Positions 1-9,556 of a stretch of DNA of 64,000 nt are shown here, in pieces. The translations under genes were made by a program, and so were the position numbers. The notes below the pieces were generated by a model. The model ran no database searches. It was not told the DNA's origin and worked only from the letters and a program-made list of their open reading frames with translations. The first letter of the stretch is position 1. Each line of letters starts with the position of its first letter. Origin of the DNA: Algoriphagus winogradskyi (GTDB lineage: Bacteria; Bacteroidota; Bacteroidia; Cytophagales; Cyclobacteriaceae); contig NZ_FXUA01000003.1 of the NCBI RefSeq assembly GCF_900182815.1, positions 676,560 to 740,559 on the forward strand. Reading direction: 5' to 3'.

Positions 1-2
1 TA

Positions 3-62
3 AAGCGACCTGTTTTTGGAGGACAGGTCTACGAGGCGGTTTCGGTAAGTCTGAAAGATTGA
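3..62 (+). CDS. 3' end of an unknown plus-strand gene
   Basis: An open frame enters from the left edge and ends at TGA 60-62, reading KRPVFGGQVYEAVSVSLKD. It would converge on the SDR gene that ends at 72, leaving 9 bp between the two stops. The composition is protein-like, but only 19 codons are visible, so neither the family nor even that it is coding can be settled from this window. Confidence 0.35.
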   Translation, partial: KRPVFGGQVYEAVSVSLKD

Positions 63-71
63 CTCAGGCAT

Positions 72-893
72 TTAATGGAAAGGTGAGTCTTTTTCCTTTT
101 TCAATTGATTATACACAATATGATCCAACCTGCCCGGCATCCACTTATTAAGGAATTTCAACAGCTTTCCTTGGGTAGTAAGCGTCAAATCACGCTTTCT
201 TTTCAGTGTAGCATTCAATATCTCTTCTGCTACTTCTTCCGAACTCATCATTTTGGATTCGTCCCTAGGCGATTCTCCTTGTAAAGAACCATGAGCAGTG
301 AGTGCATTTTTACGAATATTGGACGCAGTAAATCCAGGACAAGCCACTAAGACATGAACTCCCTTTTTCATTACTTCTGTTCTAAGCGATTCAAAAAAAC
401 CATTCATCGCAAATTTACTTGCCGTATATGCCGTTCTAGCTGGTGTACCACGAAATCCGTTGATCGAGGAAATGCCAATGACGGTCCCTTTATTCTCAAT
501 TATAGATGGCAAACAAAACTTGGTTGCGTATACGGTACCCCAAAAATTAGTTTCCATTACTTTATGGAATACTTCGAAATCAAGATTTTCGAAAAGTGCA
601 CGCATAGAAATGCCCGCATTGTTTATCAAAATGTCGATCTTTCCATATTCAGAAAGTACCGTTTCTGCCATCCGTTGGTTATCCGCAATCACGCTGGCAT
701 CAGCTAAAATGGTCAAAACATTTAGCCCTTCTGCAGCCAACTTTTCTTTGGTAGCATCCAACTTTTCTTGATTTCTGCCTGTTATGGCCACCCTAGCTCC
801 TGCTTCGCCAAAAACTCTCGCACAAGACTCTCCTATTCCAGATGTGGCACCAGTAACTATGACTACTTTATCTTTAAGACTATCTTCTTTCAT
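72..893 (-). CDS. SDR-family NAD(P)-dependent oxidoreductase
   Basis: A classical short-chain dehydrogenase of 273 residues. It has the dinucleotide-binding TGATSGIG motif near the N-terminus, NNAG in the middle, a catalytic serine (GISSING) and the YTASK active-site Tyr/Lys pair. Substrate unknown; the DltE/YqjQ-like arrangement with a basic C-terminal tail suggests a lipid or ketone reductase, but this is a guess. An upstream in-frame ATG would add 14 residues (to 935). I prefer the ATG at 893 because a Bacteroidota -7 element (TATCTTTG) lies at 902-909, inside the longer reading, and because MKEDSLKDKVVIVTG matches where SDRs normally begin. Monocistronic and divergent from rlmD. Confidence 0.85.
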   Translation of the reverse strand: MKEDSLKDKVVIVTGATSGIGESCARVFGEAGARVAITGRNQEKLDATKEKLAAEGLNVLTILADASVIADNQRMAETVLSEYGKIDILINNAGISMRALFENLDFEVFHKVMETNFWGTVYATKFCLPSIIENKGTVIGISSINGFRGTPARTAYTASKFAMNGFFESLRTEVMKKGVHVLVACPGFTASNIRKNALTAHGSLQGESPRDESKMMSSEEVAEEILNATLKRKRDLTLTTQGKLLKFLNKWMPGRLDHIVYNQLKKEKDSPFH

Positions 894-901
894 TGATCGT
901 G

Positions 902-909
902 CAAAGATA
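902..909 (-). promoter_or_regulatory. Bacteroidota -7 element for the SDR gene
   Basis: The minus strand reads TATCTTTG, matching TAnnTTTG, 9-16 nt upstream of the ATG at 893. A transcript starting 5-7 nt downstream would have almost no leader. No clear TTG sits at the standard -33 distance. Confidence 0.55.
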
Positions 910-1135
910 CAGAATTTGTGTTTTTTAAATTTCAAGTCCGAGTATCGAAAAAACTTCGAAAATTGACTTTTATCAAAAGCTCAATCAATTAGGGATTTTC
1001 CTACCGAACAAGTTCTAACCAAAATTTCCATTTTTAAGTTTTCTAATGGATTGTTTTTTAATGGGCAGTAGAAATTTTAAGTACGAGATAAAATTCAAGT
1101 TAGATCTGATATTCCTTATTGCAGCCAAAATTCCC

Positions 1136-1143
1136 TAATTTTG
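1136..1143 (+). promoter_or_regulatory. Bacteroidota -7 element for rlmD
   Basis: TAATTTTG matches TAnnTTTG and lies 17 bp upstream of the ATG at 1161. Its position makes the upstream in-frame ATG at 1119 impossible as a start and the one at 1149 unlikely, which decides the rlmD start. Confidence 0.55.
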
Positions 1144-1160
1144 CGCCCATGTCGCGAAAA

Positions 1161-2555
1161 ATGAAAAATAAAGTGATTACCAACCTACTCATCGAGCGTA
1201 TTGCTTCGGAGGGAAAATGCTTGGGACATCATGAGGAAAAAGTGGTTTTTGTAACTGGGGTAGCACCTGGAGATGTGGTAGATGTGAGAATTACCAAGGG
1301 AAAAAGCTCTTTTATGGAAGGAGAACCTGTGAAATTCCACGAGTATTCTACCGAGAGAATTGAGCCTTTCTGCCCACACTTTGGGACTTGCGGCGGCTGC
1401 AAGTGGCAACACATTAATTATGACTTGCAGAAAACCTACAAGCGTCAGCAGGTTTTGGATCAATTTCAGCGTATAGCCAAAGTGGAAATCCCTGAAGTGT
1501 GGCCAACGCTAGGTTCAGAAAAAACCAAATACTACAGAAATAAGCTAGACTTTACCTTCTCAAACAAGAAGTGGCTGACCATAGAGCAAATCCAGTCGGG
1601 AGAAGATTTTGACCGAAATGCACTTGGTTTTCATATCCCAAAGATGTTTGATAAGATCGTGGATGTAGATCACTGCTACTTACAGGGAAATATCTCGAAT
1701 GACGTCAGGAATGAGCTGAGAACATTTGCGCTAGCGAACAACCTAAGTTTCTACGACATTAGAAATCAAGTTGGACTTCTTCGCAATCTCATCATCCGAA
1801 CAACCAGTACAGATCAATCCATGGTGATTGTACAGTTTGGCGAAAATGATCCGGAAGGAATTCAAAAAGTGATGGAGTTTTTGAATCAGAAATTCCCTGA
1901 GATCACGTCACTACTTTACGTGATTAATACCAAAGGAAATGAGACTTTCCATGATTTGGATTTGGTGACTTTCGCAGGAAATGACTTTATCGAAGAAGAA
2001 ATGGAAGGCTTGAAATTTCGAATCGGACCAAAGTCTTTCTACCAAACCAACTCTGAGCAAGCTTACGAATTGTACAAGGTCGCACGTGATTTTGCTGATT
2101 TGCAAGGAGATGAAGTGGTTTATGATCTTTATACCGGAACGGGTACTATCGCTAATTTCGTGGCGAAAAAGGCGAAACAAGTGATCGGAATTGAATATGT
2201 ACCTGCGGCGATCGAGGACGCGAAAATCAATTCCCAGATCAACGGTATCGACAACACCCTATTCTATGCCGGCGATATGAAAGACATGCTAAACGATGAA
2301 TTCATCGCAAATCATGCCGCACCGGATCTGATCATCACCGATCCTCCTCGTGCTGGAATGGATGAGAAGGTACTTCAGATGCTTTTGAGACTGAACGCTC
2401 CCAAGATTGTTTATGTTTCTTGTAACCCCGCCACACAGGCAAGGGATGTGGCTCTTTTGGGAGAAAAATATAAGGTGGAAAAAATCCAGCCAGTGGATAT
2501 GTTTCCACAAACCTATCACGTAGAAAATGTCGTACTCTTAACTTTAAAATCATGA
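1161..2555 (+). CDS. rlmD: 23S rRNA (uracil-C5)-methyltransferase RlmD
   Basis: SAM-dependent RNA m5U methyltransferase of the TrmA/RlmC/RlmD family, 464 residues from the chosen start. An N-terminal TRAM-like RNA-binding segment is followed by an iron-sulfur cysteine cluster (C..HFGTCGGCKWQH), which fits RlmD/RumA rather than TrmA. The C-terminal Rossmann domain has VYDLYTGTGTIANFVA for SAM, ITDPPRAGM, and the catalytic nucleophile motif YVSCNPATQARD. It overlaps the next gene by ATGA, implying translational coupling. The precise target uracil (1939 or 747) cannot be read from the sequence; RlmD is the best family guess. Confidence 0.9.
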   Translation: MKNKVITNLLIERIASEGKCLGHHEEKVVFVTGVAPGDVVDVRITKGKSSFMEGEPVKFHEYSTERIEPFCPHFGTCGGCKWQHINYDLQKTYKRQQVLDQFQRIAKVEIPEVWPTLGSEKTKYYRNKLDFTFSNKKWLTIEQIQSGEDFDRNALGFHIPKMFDKIVDVDHCYLQGNISNDVRNELRTFALANNLSFYDIRNQVGLLRNLIIRTTSTDQSMVIVQFGENDPEGIQKVMEFLNQKFPEITSLLYVINTKGNETFHDLDLVTFAGNDFIEEEMEGLKFRIGPKSFYQTNSEQAYELYKVARDFADLQGDEVVYDLYTGTGTIANFVAKKAKQVIGIEYVPAAIEDAKINSQINGIDNTLFYAGDMKDMLNDEFIANHAAPDLIITDPPRAGMDEKVLQMLLRLNAPKIVYVSCNPATQARDVALLGEKYKVEKIQPVDMFPQTYHVENVVLLTLKS

Positions 2556-2929
2556 TTTCAGATTTCAATGATCCAGAACTTAGCGGCAAATATTTAGGAA
2601 CAATTACCGCTGATTTCATAAAAATATCGGACGCTTTGAAAGAAGCTTCCTATCAAATCAGAGACAGAAAATTCTCTAATTACCCAATTTTCCCAATATC
2701 AAAAGAGATGCAGCCTATCGGTAAAATCTTTGTGGGAAAAGAAGAAAAAGGTTTGGATTGGAATTACTTCATGACCTATGTGGACGAATTTGTTCAACGC
2801 AAATTAATCGCTGAAGAATCTCTTCCAGACTTCGAAAAAGCTTATAAAGATCCAGACGAATTCTGCTGCTTGTTTGTGATGGATGGAGCATTTACCAGTT
2901 TTGTGTACATACCTTATCCGAACGATTAA
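2552..2929 (+). CDS. conserved hypothetical protein, translationally coupled to rlmD
   Basis: A 125-residue soluble protein without signal peptide or membrane segment. Its ATG overlaps the rlmD stop (ATGA), so the two are co-translated. It is acidic, rich in aromatic residues, and ends in a hydrophobic FVYIPYPND tail; a CC pair sits at FCCLF. I do not recognise the family. The coupling hints at a role near RNA modification or simply co-expression. A strong bidirectional terminator follows 15 bp after the stop. Confidence 0.75.
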   Translation: MISDFNDPELSGKYLGTITADFIKISDALKEASYQIRDRKFSNYPIFPISKEMQPIGKIFVGKEEKGLDWNYFMTYVDEFVQRKLIAEESLPDFEKAYKDPDEFCCLFVMDGAFTSFVYIPYPND

Positions 2930-2944
2930 ATTCAGATTTTAACA

Positions 2945-2985
2945 ACAAAAAAGCTTTACCTATTAACTAGGTAAAGCTTTTTTGT
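2945..2985. terminator. bidirectional intrinsic terminator between rlmD operon and pepP
   Basis: Perfect 18-bp arms (2945-2962 and 2968-2985, core AAGCTTTACCTA / TAGGTAAAGCTT) around a 5-nt loop, with A-tract on the left and T-tract on the right, placed between convergent genes. Confidence 0.9.
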
Positions 2986-3013
2986 TTTGGTGGGTTTTGG
3001 TGTAAAAATCCAA

Positions 3014-4306
3014 TTAACTATTCATCAAATCTTCGATTTCCTCAGCTTCTATTGGAATATTACGCATCAAGTCGAAATAACCTTTTTCTTCCTTAATTAC
3101 GATATTATTTTCCAATCTGACACCTAAACCTTCTTCCTGAATATAGATTCCTGGTTCTACTGTAAATACCATTCCAGGTTTAATTGGCCCATGCATCGTC
3201 CCAACATCATGCACATCCAGTCCCAAATGATGGGAAGTACCATGCATAAAGTACTTTTTATAAGCAGGCCAAGCTGGATCTTGATTTTTGATGTCAGTTT
3301 GATCAATCAGACCTAAGCCAACCAATTCACTTTGCATGATCAATCCTACTTCTTTGTGGTAATCCTGAATGTTTGTACCGATTCTTAGAATATTAGCAGC
3401 TTCTTTTTGCACTCTTAAAACAGCATCATAAACTGCTCGTTGTCGCTCTGTAAATCTCCCACTCACTGGAATGGTACGCGTCATATCGGCATTGTAATTA
3501 CCATATTCTGCACCTACGTCCATGAGAAGTAATTCTCCCGCAAGACATTCTTTGTGATTTTCAATGTAATGAAGCACACAAGCAGAAGCTCCGGAGGCGA
3601 TGATAGGCTGGTACGCAAAGCCATTGCTACGGTTTCTCACAAACTCATGCAGATACTCTGCTTCTATCTCATATTCAGTAACTCCTGGTTTTACGAAAGA
3701 CAAGATTCTTCTAAAGCCTTTCTCAGTAATGTCACAAGCTATCTGTAGCTGGTCAATTTCTTCCTTTTCCTTCACTCCTCTCAGCTCGTGCATTATTGGC
3801 GCTGATCGATGATAATTATGCAGCGGAAATTTCTCCTTGCATTCTTTTATGAATCTAGCATCCTGAGTTTCCACCACCACACCTGCTCGCAGATGTTCAT
3901 TCGTATTCAGATAGACATTGCAGCTAAGCGCCATAACGGTATTAAACACCTGATCAAAATTGCTTAGCCACTGAATATTTTTGATTCCAGATGTAGCTTC
4001 AGCCTCCTCTTTTGTGTACTTGTGCCCTTCCCAGATAGCGATATGCTCGTTTGTTTCACGTAGAAACAGGACTTCTCTCATAGTAGGGTTTGGGCAATCC
4101 GGCGCGACGAGTAATATCGTTTCTTCCTGATCTATACCTGTCAGGTAAAACAAATCATTATTCTGACGAAAGCGCATGGTTCCGTCTGCGTTGGTAGGCA
4201 TGATGTCATTCGAATTAAAAATCGCGACGCTACTTTCAGCAAGTTTGTAGCAAAATTTCTCACGATTCTTAATGTATAGAGAACTGGAAAGAGGTTGGTA
4301 TTTCAT
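3014..4306 (-). CDS. pepP: M24-family Xaa-Pro aminopeptidase (PepP-like)
   Basis: Metallo-aminopeptidase removing N-terminal residues before proline; 430 residues, normal for PepP. An N-terminal creatinase/AMP_N domain covers about residues 1-150, followed by the pita-bread catalytic domain. Metal ligands are visible as the two aspartates in MDVGAEYGNYNADMTRT, the histidine of HHLGLDVHD, and the glutamates of TVEPGIY and VRLENNIV. Cytoplasmic, no signal peptide. Stands alone, convergent with the rlmD operon and divergent from the M16 peptidase gene. Confidence 0.92.
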   Translation of the reverse strand: MKYQPLSSSLYIKNREKFCYKLAESSVAIFNSNDIMPTNADGTMRFRQNNDLFYLTGIDQEETILLVAPDCPNPTMREVLFLRETNEHIAIWEGHKYTKEEAEATSGIKNIQWLSNFDQVFNTVMALSCNVYLNTNEHLRAGVVVETQDARFIKECKEKFPLHNYHRSAPIMHELRGVKEKEEIDQLQIACDITEKGFRRILSFVKPGVTEYEIEAEYLHEFVRNRSNGFAYQPIIASGASACVLHYIENHKECLAGELLLMDVGAEYGNYNADMTRTIPVSGRFTERQRAVYDAVLRVQKEAANILRIGTNIQDYHKEVGLIMQSELVGLGLIDQTDIKNQDPAWPAYKKYFMHGTSHHLGLDVHDVGTMHGPIKPGMVFTVEPGIYIQEEGLGVRLENNIVIKEEKGYFDLMRNIPIEAEEIEDLMNS

Positions 4307-4426
4307 ATTATTCTTATTCTTCTGAGTTGGAAAGTTACAAATTCTCAGGTGAAAATTAGGTTTGAAATTCCTCTGGAACCATTTTCCTGCTTTACTTTGT
4401 ATATTACCGACAGGGTAAATTAAAGC

Positions 4427-5656
4427 ATGGAATTAAACATCAAAGAACTTAGTAACGGCATTCGGATTGTCCATCAGGAAGTTACCCATACCAGACTAGT
4501 TCACTGCGGATTTATATTAGATATAGGAAGTAGAGATGAGACCAAAGAGCAAGAAGGTCTGGCTCATTTCTGGGAGCACATGGCTTTCAAGGGCACACAG
4601 AAGCGTAAAACCTTCCATATTCTTAATCGCCTGGAATCGCTCGGCGGAGAACTTAACGCCTATACCACCAAAGAAAAAGTATGCTTCTATGCATCAACAT
4701 TAAAGGAGCATTATGGCAAAGCGTCCGAATTACTTTTTGACATCACTTTCAACAGCACATTCCCGGAAAAGCAGATAGAAAAAGAGCGGCAAGTTATCTT
4801 GGAAGAAATGGCAATGTACCGGGATTCTCCAGATGATGCGATTCAGGATGAGCTCGACGAATTGGTTTTTGAGAATCATGCACTGGGAAGAAACATCTTG
4901 GGTACAGAGCAAACCGTCGGAAGCTTTACTCAGCAGGATTTCTTTGATTTCATTTCCACTCGTTTGGACACTTCCAGACTTATCTTCTCAGTCGTAGGGA
5001 ATATCTCCTTCCAAAAAGTTCTAAAGGGAATTGAGACTCCTTTATCCCAAATCCAGACGAAGAGAAGTCTCTATGTCAGAAATGGATTCAACAACTATGT
5101 ACCCAAAGTGAAAACGCAGGAACGAGATATCAGCCAGTCCCTTTGTGCAATTGGACGACCGGCATTTTCCCTTTACGATCCTAATCGATTCAAACTTTAC
5201 CTGCTCAATAATATCCTGGGTGGGCCAAGTATGAATAGCCGTCTGAACCTGATGCTTCGGGAAAAACATGGTTATGTATATAGTATAGAGTCCAGTTATC
5301 AGCCTTTTTCAGACATAGGATTTTTTGGAATATACTTTGGTACCGAGGGAAAAACGCTGAAAAAAGCACAAGCACTAGTTTTAAAAGAAATGAGCAAATT
5401 AGCTAATACCAGACTAGGGACACTTCAGCTTCACATGGCAAAAGAACAGGCAATTGGCCAAATGGCGATGGCTGAGGAAAATTACTCCGCCTTGATGCTA
5501 GTGTATGGAAAAAGTCTCCTGGATCATGGAAAAGTAGATCCTTTGGACAAAATATTCACCCAGATCAAAAATACCACAGCAGCAGAAATCCAGGGAATCG
5601 CCGAAGAAATCTTCAATCCTGACCAACTTACTTTCCTAACTTACACGCCCCAATAA
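4427..5656 (+). CDS. M16-family zinc peptidase (processing-peptidase type)
   Basis: A 409-residue pitrilysin-family peptidase. The inverted zinc motif HxxEH is at residues 47-51 (HFWEH), and a downstream ERQVILEEM helix supplies the third ligand glutamate. The C-terminal half is the second M16 domain, containing RLNLMLREKHGYVYSIESSY, typical of mitochondrial-processing-peptidase-like bacterial enzymes. No signal peptide is seen, so a cytoplasmic location is likely. Two bases separate it from the methyltransferase gene, forming an operon. Confidence 0.9.
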   Translation: MELNIKELSNGIRIVHQEVTHTRLVHCGFILDIGSRDETKEQEGLAHFWEHMAFKGTQKRKTFHILNRLESLGGELNAYTTKEKVCFYASTLKEHYGKASELLFDITFNSTFPEKQIEKERQVILEEMAMYRDSPDDAIQDELDELVFENHALGRNILGTEQTVGSFTQQDFFDFISTRLDTSRLIFSVVGNISFQKVLKGIETPLSQIQTKRSLYVRNGFNNYVPKVKTQERDISQSLCAIGRPAFSLYDPNRFKLYLLNNILGGPSMNSRLNLMLREKHGYVYSIESSYQPFSDIGFFGIYFGTEGKTLKKAQALVLKEMSKLANTRLGTLQLHMAKEQAIGQMAMAEENYSALMLVYGKSLLDHGKVDPLDKIFTQIKNTTAAEIQGIAEEIFNPDQLTFLTYTPQ

Positions 5657-5658
5657 TT

Positions 5659-6303
5659 ATGGAATTTATCGATCCAGCTCTTTTAACCTATTGTGAAAAT
5701 CACAGCAGTGAGGAAGATCTTCTGCTTCAAAAAATCACACGTGAAACGCAGGCAAAAGTGATGATGCCCCGGATGATCTCCGGACATTTGCAAGGGAAAA
5801 TGCTGGAACTTTTCGCCAAAATGCAAAATCCAAAAACTATTCTTGAAATTGGCACCTACACTGGCTATTCAGGGATTTGCCTAGCTAGAGGATTGAAAAA
5901 AGGTGGAAAGTTAATTACGCTGGACATCAATGATGAGCTGGAGACGATGGTCCGTGGATTTTTTGATGAAAGTGGACTTGCCGGCCAAATCGATTACCGG
6001 TTGGGAAATGCGCTCGAAATTATACCTGAACTTACGGGCCCTTTTGACATGGTGTTTATTGACGCTGACAAAATCAATTACGGAAAGTATTACGACTTGA
6101 TCATCGATAAGATGAATCCTGGAGGGATTATCCTTGCAGACAATGTGCTTTGGTCAGGTAAAATCCTAGTCGAGAAAGGCAAGAAAATAGACAAGGACAC
6201 CCAAGCTTTATTGGACTTCAATGCGATGGTTCAAAACGACCCAAGAGTCGAAAACGCACTTCTCCCAATTCGGGATGGAGTAATGATTGCAAGAAAAATC
6301 TAG
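5659..6303 (+). CDS. class I SAM-dependent O-methyltransferase (COMT-like)
   Basis: A 214-residue O-methyltransferase of the family 3 (catechol/caffeoyl-CoA) type. Visible motifs are the SAM site LEIGTYTGYSGICLA, the acidic LDIN loop, and the metal-binding region MVFIDADKINYGKYYD with LADNVLWSG. Substrate not predictable. Its start is 2 bp after the M16 peptidase stop. Confidence 0.9.
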   Translation: MEFIDPALLTYCENHSSEEDLLLQKITRETQAKVMMPRMISGHLQGKMLELFAKMQNPKTILEIGTYTGYSGICLARGLKKGGKLITLDINDELETMVRGFFDESGLAGQIDYRLGNALEIIPELTGPFDMVFIDADKINYGKYYDLIIDKMNPGGIILADNVLWSGKILVEKGKKIDKDTQALLDFNAMVQNDPRVENALLPIRDGVMIARKI

Positions 6304-6369
6304 CCGAAACGAAAAGGGGAATCATTTTTGCTAAAATGAGTCAGAATCGATGATGAAAGCCTTTTTCGA

Positions 6370-7962
6370 ATGAAAATCAACAGTACCCCTTACCTTCTTT
6401 TCATCCTGCTAGTGTTTTTTGGCCAAGAGTCCATGGCCCAAATACCGCAAGTACCTGCGGAATTGGAGTTTGCAGATCTAATCGTACGAATAAATCCCCA
6501 GGCTAGACGTGAAATCCAGCTTGACGTAGATGCACAATACAGAAATCCTTCCTATTTCAAAGTAAAGCAGGATAGAGTCAATTTATATATGCCGATTATC
6601 GAGCGGGAACTTCGGAATGCAGGCGTACCTGTAGATCTAAAATACCTTGCTATTCAAGAAAGTAGTCTGATCGGAGATGCTGTTTCTACTTCTAATGCAG
6701 TTGGTTTTTGGCAGTTTAAGCAAGGAACAGCAGAGGAGGTTTTTCTAAGAGTAGATAACCAAATCGATGATCGAAAAAATATTGTCTCATCAACTAAAGG
6801 AGCTGCACTCTATTTACAGAAGCATAATAACACCTTCGACAACTGGATGTGCGCTTTGGTTTCTTACCAAATGGGTTTGGGAGGAGCGAAAGCCTATTTT
6901 GGGACTCAATACAATGGCAAGCAGATCGTAGATGTAGACCGAAATACACATTGGTATTTTAAAAAATTCTTGGCTCACAAAATCGCTTTTGGAAGCCAAA
7001 CCACCTCATTTACCAGCAGTGGTCAATACATGGTGGAAGAGCGAGTTCAAGGGCCTACCACTCTGGCTGCTTTGGCCAAGAAGTATGGGGTGACAGAAAA
7101 GCATTTAGAAGAATATAATCTCTGGACTAAAAACGGAAAAATCCCAGGCGACAGAGTTTATACTGTAGTATATGTACGTGATGGATCAGCACCGATTCAG
7201 CAGGCAATCATCACCGAATCAAAACCTGTTAGCCAAAGTTCTAACTCGACCACTACTTCTACTTCACCTGCTTATCAACAAGCTAATTCCTTCCCGAGAA
7301 TCTCTGGAAACACGACCAAAGCTTCACAGCCAGACCAGATTACCGTGAACAATCTTGATGGTGTACAAGCTGCTCAATCCACTACACAAAGTACATTCTC
7401 AGATCGAGTGGGTATTAGAGAAAATAAATTGAGAAGGCTAAATGACCTAGATAAAGGGGAGCGTATCGAAGCTGGAGAGTATTATTACACCGAAAAAAAG
7501 AATGCAAGTGCTGAAGTCGCTACACATATCGTTCGCTCAGGAGAGACCCTGTGGAGCATTTCTCAGAAATACGGAATCAAACTTTCTGCACTGAAGTCTA
7601 AGAACCGAATCAGAAAAGACAGAGACTTGAAAGTTGGAATGGTACTAAACCTTCAAGAGCATAGAAAACGTGGAGAGGATATTCCGATGGTGAAAATCAA
7701 TAACCCAGCACCAACCAGAGAAGTTATGGCATCAGAGGTATCGACTATTCCTACCACTAATCAACCGGCTATTAATACTTCCGCCCCTAATAACACTACT
7801 TCTTCAACCTCAAAAATAACACATACTGTTTCCAGTGGAGACACACTATTTGCTATAAGTAAGAAATACGGAGTGACTGTCAACCAGTTGAAAAGCTGGA
7901 ACAATATTGGAGCTCAAAACATCATATCCATAGGGCAGAAATTGGTTATCTTCCGCCCTTAA
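6370..7962 (+). CDS. mltD: LysM-containing lytic murein transglycosylase (MltD-like)
   Basis: A periplasmic peptidoglycan lyase of 530 residues. A signal peptide (residues 1-23, cleaved after MAQ-like AQ) precedes a goose-lysozyme-type SLT domain at about 60-210, with catalytic glutamate E97 in LAIQESSL and the NAVGFWQF motif. Three LysM modules follow: a degenerate one near 220-270 (VQGPTTLAALAKKYGV), one near 385-430 (HIVRSGETLWSISQKYGI) and one at the C-terminus (HTVSSGDTLFAISKKYGV). The linkers are Ser/Thr/Asn-rich. It likely acts in cell-wall remodelling. DUF3078 follows 24 bp later, probably co-transcribed. Confidence 0.92.
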   Translation: MKINSTPYLLFILLVFFGQESMAQIPQVPAELEFADLIVRINPQARREIQLDVDAQYRNPSYFKVKQDRVNLYMPIIERELRNAGVPVDLKYLAIQESSLIGDAVSTSNAVGFWQFKQGTAEEVFLRVDNQIDDRKNIVSSTKGAALYLQKHNNTFDNWMCALVSYQMGLGGAKAYFGTQYNGKQIVDVDRNTHWYFKKFLAHKIAFGSQTTSFTSSGQYMVEERVQGPTTLAALAKKYGVTEKHLEEYNLWTKNGKIPGDRVYTVVYVRDGSAPIQQAIITESKPVSQSSNSTTTSTSPAYQQANSFPRISGNTTKASQPDQITVNNLDGVQAAQSTTQSTFSDRVGIRENKLRRLNDLDKGERIEAGEYYYTEKKNASAEVATHIVRSGETLWSISQKYGIKLSALKSKNRIRKDRDLKVGMVLNLQEHRKRGEDIPMVKINNPAPTREVMASEVSTIPTTNQPAINTSAPNNTTSSTSKITHTVSSGDTLFAISKKYGVTVNQLKSWNNIGAQNIISIGQKLVIFRP

Positions 7963-7986
7963 ATTGCAATCATCCACGCTTTTTAA

Positions 7987-8979
7987 ATGTCAAAATATCT
8001 CCTAATTTTTGGATTACTTCTAGTATGCCTCGGCCAAACTTTGCAGGCTCAGGACAGGCAATACATTCCTGATACTGTCCTCATTAATGGAGATACTTTA
8101 TTGATGCTTGGAGATTCACTATTTGTAGAAGAGCCAGTAAAGGAAATTTTCTGGAAAACAGGAGGCAATTATAACCTAAATATTCAGCAAGTCACTTTGT
8201 CAAATTGGGCTGCGGGTGGCGCAAGTACTTTTGCAATGAACTCCGGCTTGACTCTTTATGCTAATTACAAAAAAGATAATAAGGTTTGGGATACTCAGCT
8301 TACTGTAAGTCTTGGGTTCAACCGACAAGATGATAGAGATTTCAAAACCAGAAAAACTAATGATAACTTCACTTTTGTCAGTAATTATGGTCGGGAGCTT
8401 TCTGAATTTTTCTACTTATCCACTCAATTAGATGCAAGGACACAGCTGCTTGCTGGTTACAAATTTTCCAGACCAGCGGGAAGTGATGTGGAAATCCGAA
8501 CAAAAATATCCGACTTACTTTCTCCTGGCTATGTACAATCTTCCACGGGTCTTAACTACCGAAAAACCTATAAAGACAAAAGTAAGCTTTCGGTAATACT
8601 CTCCCCTTTCACAGGTAGATTTACGATTGTATTGGATGATTCACTGAGTCGTGCTGGTGCATTCGGAGTAGTACCAGGGGAAAATGTTCGAGCTGAAGCT
8701 GGGGTTTCGCTTGCGGCTTCTGTGACAGACATCCAATTAATGAAAAATGTCACCTGGAAATCAGACATCAATCTTTTCTCAAACTATGAGGTATTTGGAA
8801 ATATGGTTGTCAATTTCAAATCTGTGATCAGAATGCAGGTGAATAAATTTATTTCCACTCGAATAGAAACCGTGCTAATCTATGATGAGGAGGTGTTTAT
8901 CAAACAAGATGACGGGACGTCCAGACAAGCAGTGCAACTGCAAAATCTAATCAACTTTGGGATTTCACTTGACTTTTAG
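7987..8979 (+). CDS. DUF3078 family outer-membrane beta-barrel protein
   Basis: A 330-residue protein with a signal peptide (residues 1-21) and the Bacteroidota DUF3078 signature: WKTGGNYNLNIQQVTLSNWAAGG, then alternating aromatic/polar strands and a C-terminal NLINFGISLDF ending in phenylalanine, as outer-membrane barrels do. Function unknown. The stop codon overlaps the convergent 3' end of the dnaX tau frame by 4 bp. Confidence 0.85.
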   Translation: MSKYLLIFGLLLVCLGQTLQAQDRQYIPDTVLINGDTLLMLGDSLFVEEPVKEIFWKTGGNYNLNIQQVTLSNWAAGGASTFAMNSGLTLYANYKKDNKVWDTQLTVSLGFNRQDDRDFKTRKTNDNFTFVSNYGRELSEFFYLSTQLDARTQLLAGYKFSRPAGSDVEIRTKISDLLSPGYVQSSTGLNYRKTYKDKSKLSVILSPFTGRFTIVLDDSLSRAGAFGVVPGENVRAEAGVSLAASVTDIQLMKNVTWKSDINLFSNYEVFGNMVVNFKSVIRMQVNKFISTRIETVLIYDEEVFIKQDDGTSRQAVQLQNLINFGISLDF

Positions 8980-9556
8980 AAATCTGTTTCCAGTCCAAAC
9001 CTACGCTGAAACTCTGCCAATGCAGCGTGCTTTTCTTTTAAAAAATTGAATTTATCGGTGCTCGTATAAAGTTTGTTCCGTTCTGATTCCAGCTCTTCTT
9101 TTATTTCAATTTCTACTTTAAAATGATTGACTGAGCCAAATTCCCGGACTACTCGAACTAATTCAGGCTTCATCTTCAATGCAAGTTCTTCTTGCACGTG
9201 CCCCATCACCTCAAGGATTACCGTATCAGAATTCATTTTAATAGAATCACCTAGAATCGCCAATTCCATACTTTTCCCAAGCTGCTGAAAATGTTCTTTT
9301 ACTTTTGGAAAGACTTCATCTAAGATACTTTGAGTAAGATCTCTCCCTTCAATTTCTACTTCAATAACCTCTTCACTTACCTTAGATCTGGCTTGGATAA
9401 GTTCATCTTTAGCCTTTTGCTCAGCTAACTGTTTGGTATGCCCGAGGTTTTTTGGAATAGAAATAGTCTTCTGCAAAGAGCTAGGTTTTGCAGAACTAGA
9501 AGATATGGGTAAGGCAATTGATTCTTTTACTGGTTCAGGGGCTTCCCCTGTCAGGC
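8976..9556 (-). CDS. dnaX: dnaX tau-specific C-terminal part (read after -1 frameshift)
   Basis: This open frame has no normal start; the first ATG-like codon is TTG at 9474-9476, which would cut off linker sequence. It is continuous with dnaX in the -1 frame: after the A10 run the codons AGC CTG ACA GGG GAA run uninterrupted to 8976. The product has a Ser/Pro-rich linker (SLTGEAPEPVKES, SSSAKPSS) followed by a 160-residue helical domain, as expected for the DnaE-binding end of tau. Read from the dnaX start with one -1 shift, tau is about 573 residues. Annotating it as a separate hypothetical protein would be misleading. Confidence 0.85.

Noticed and set aside
2335..2619. 94-codon minus-strand frame overlapping the end of rlmD
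   Set aside because: Shadow of the rlmD C-terminus and its coupled downstream gene.
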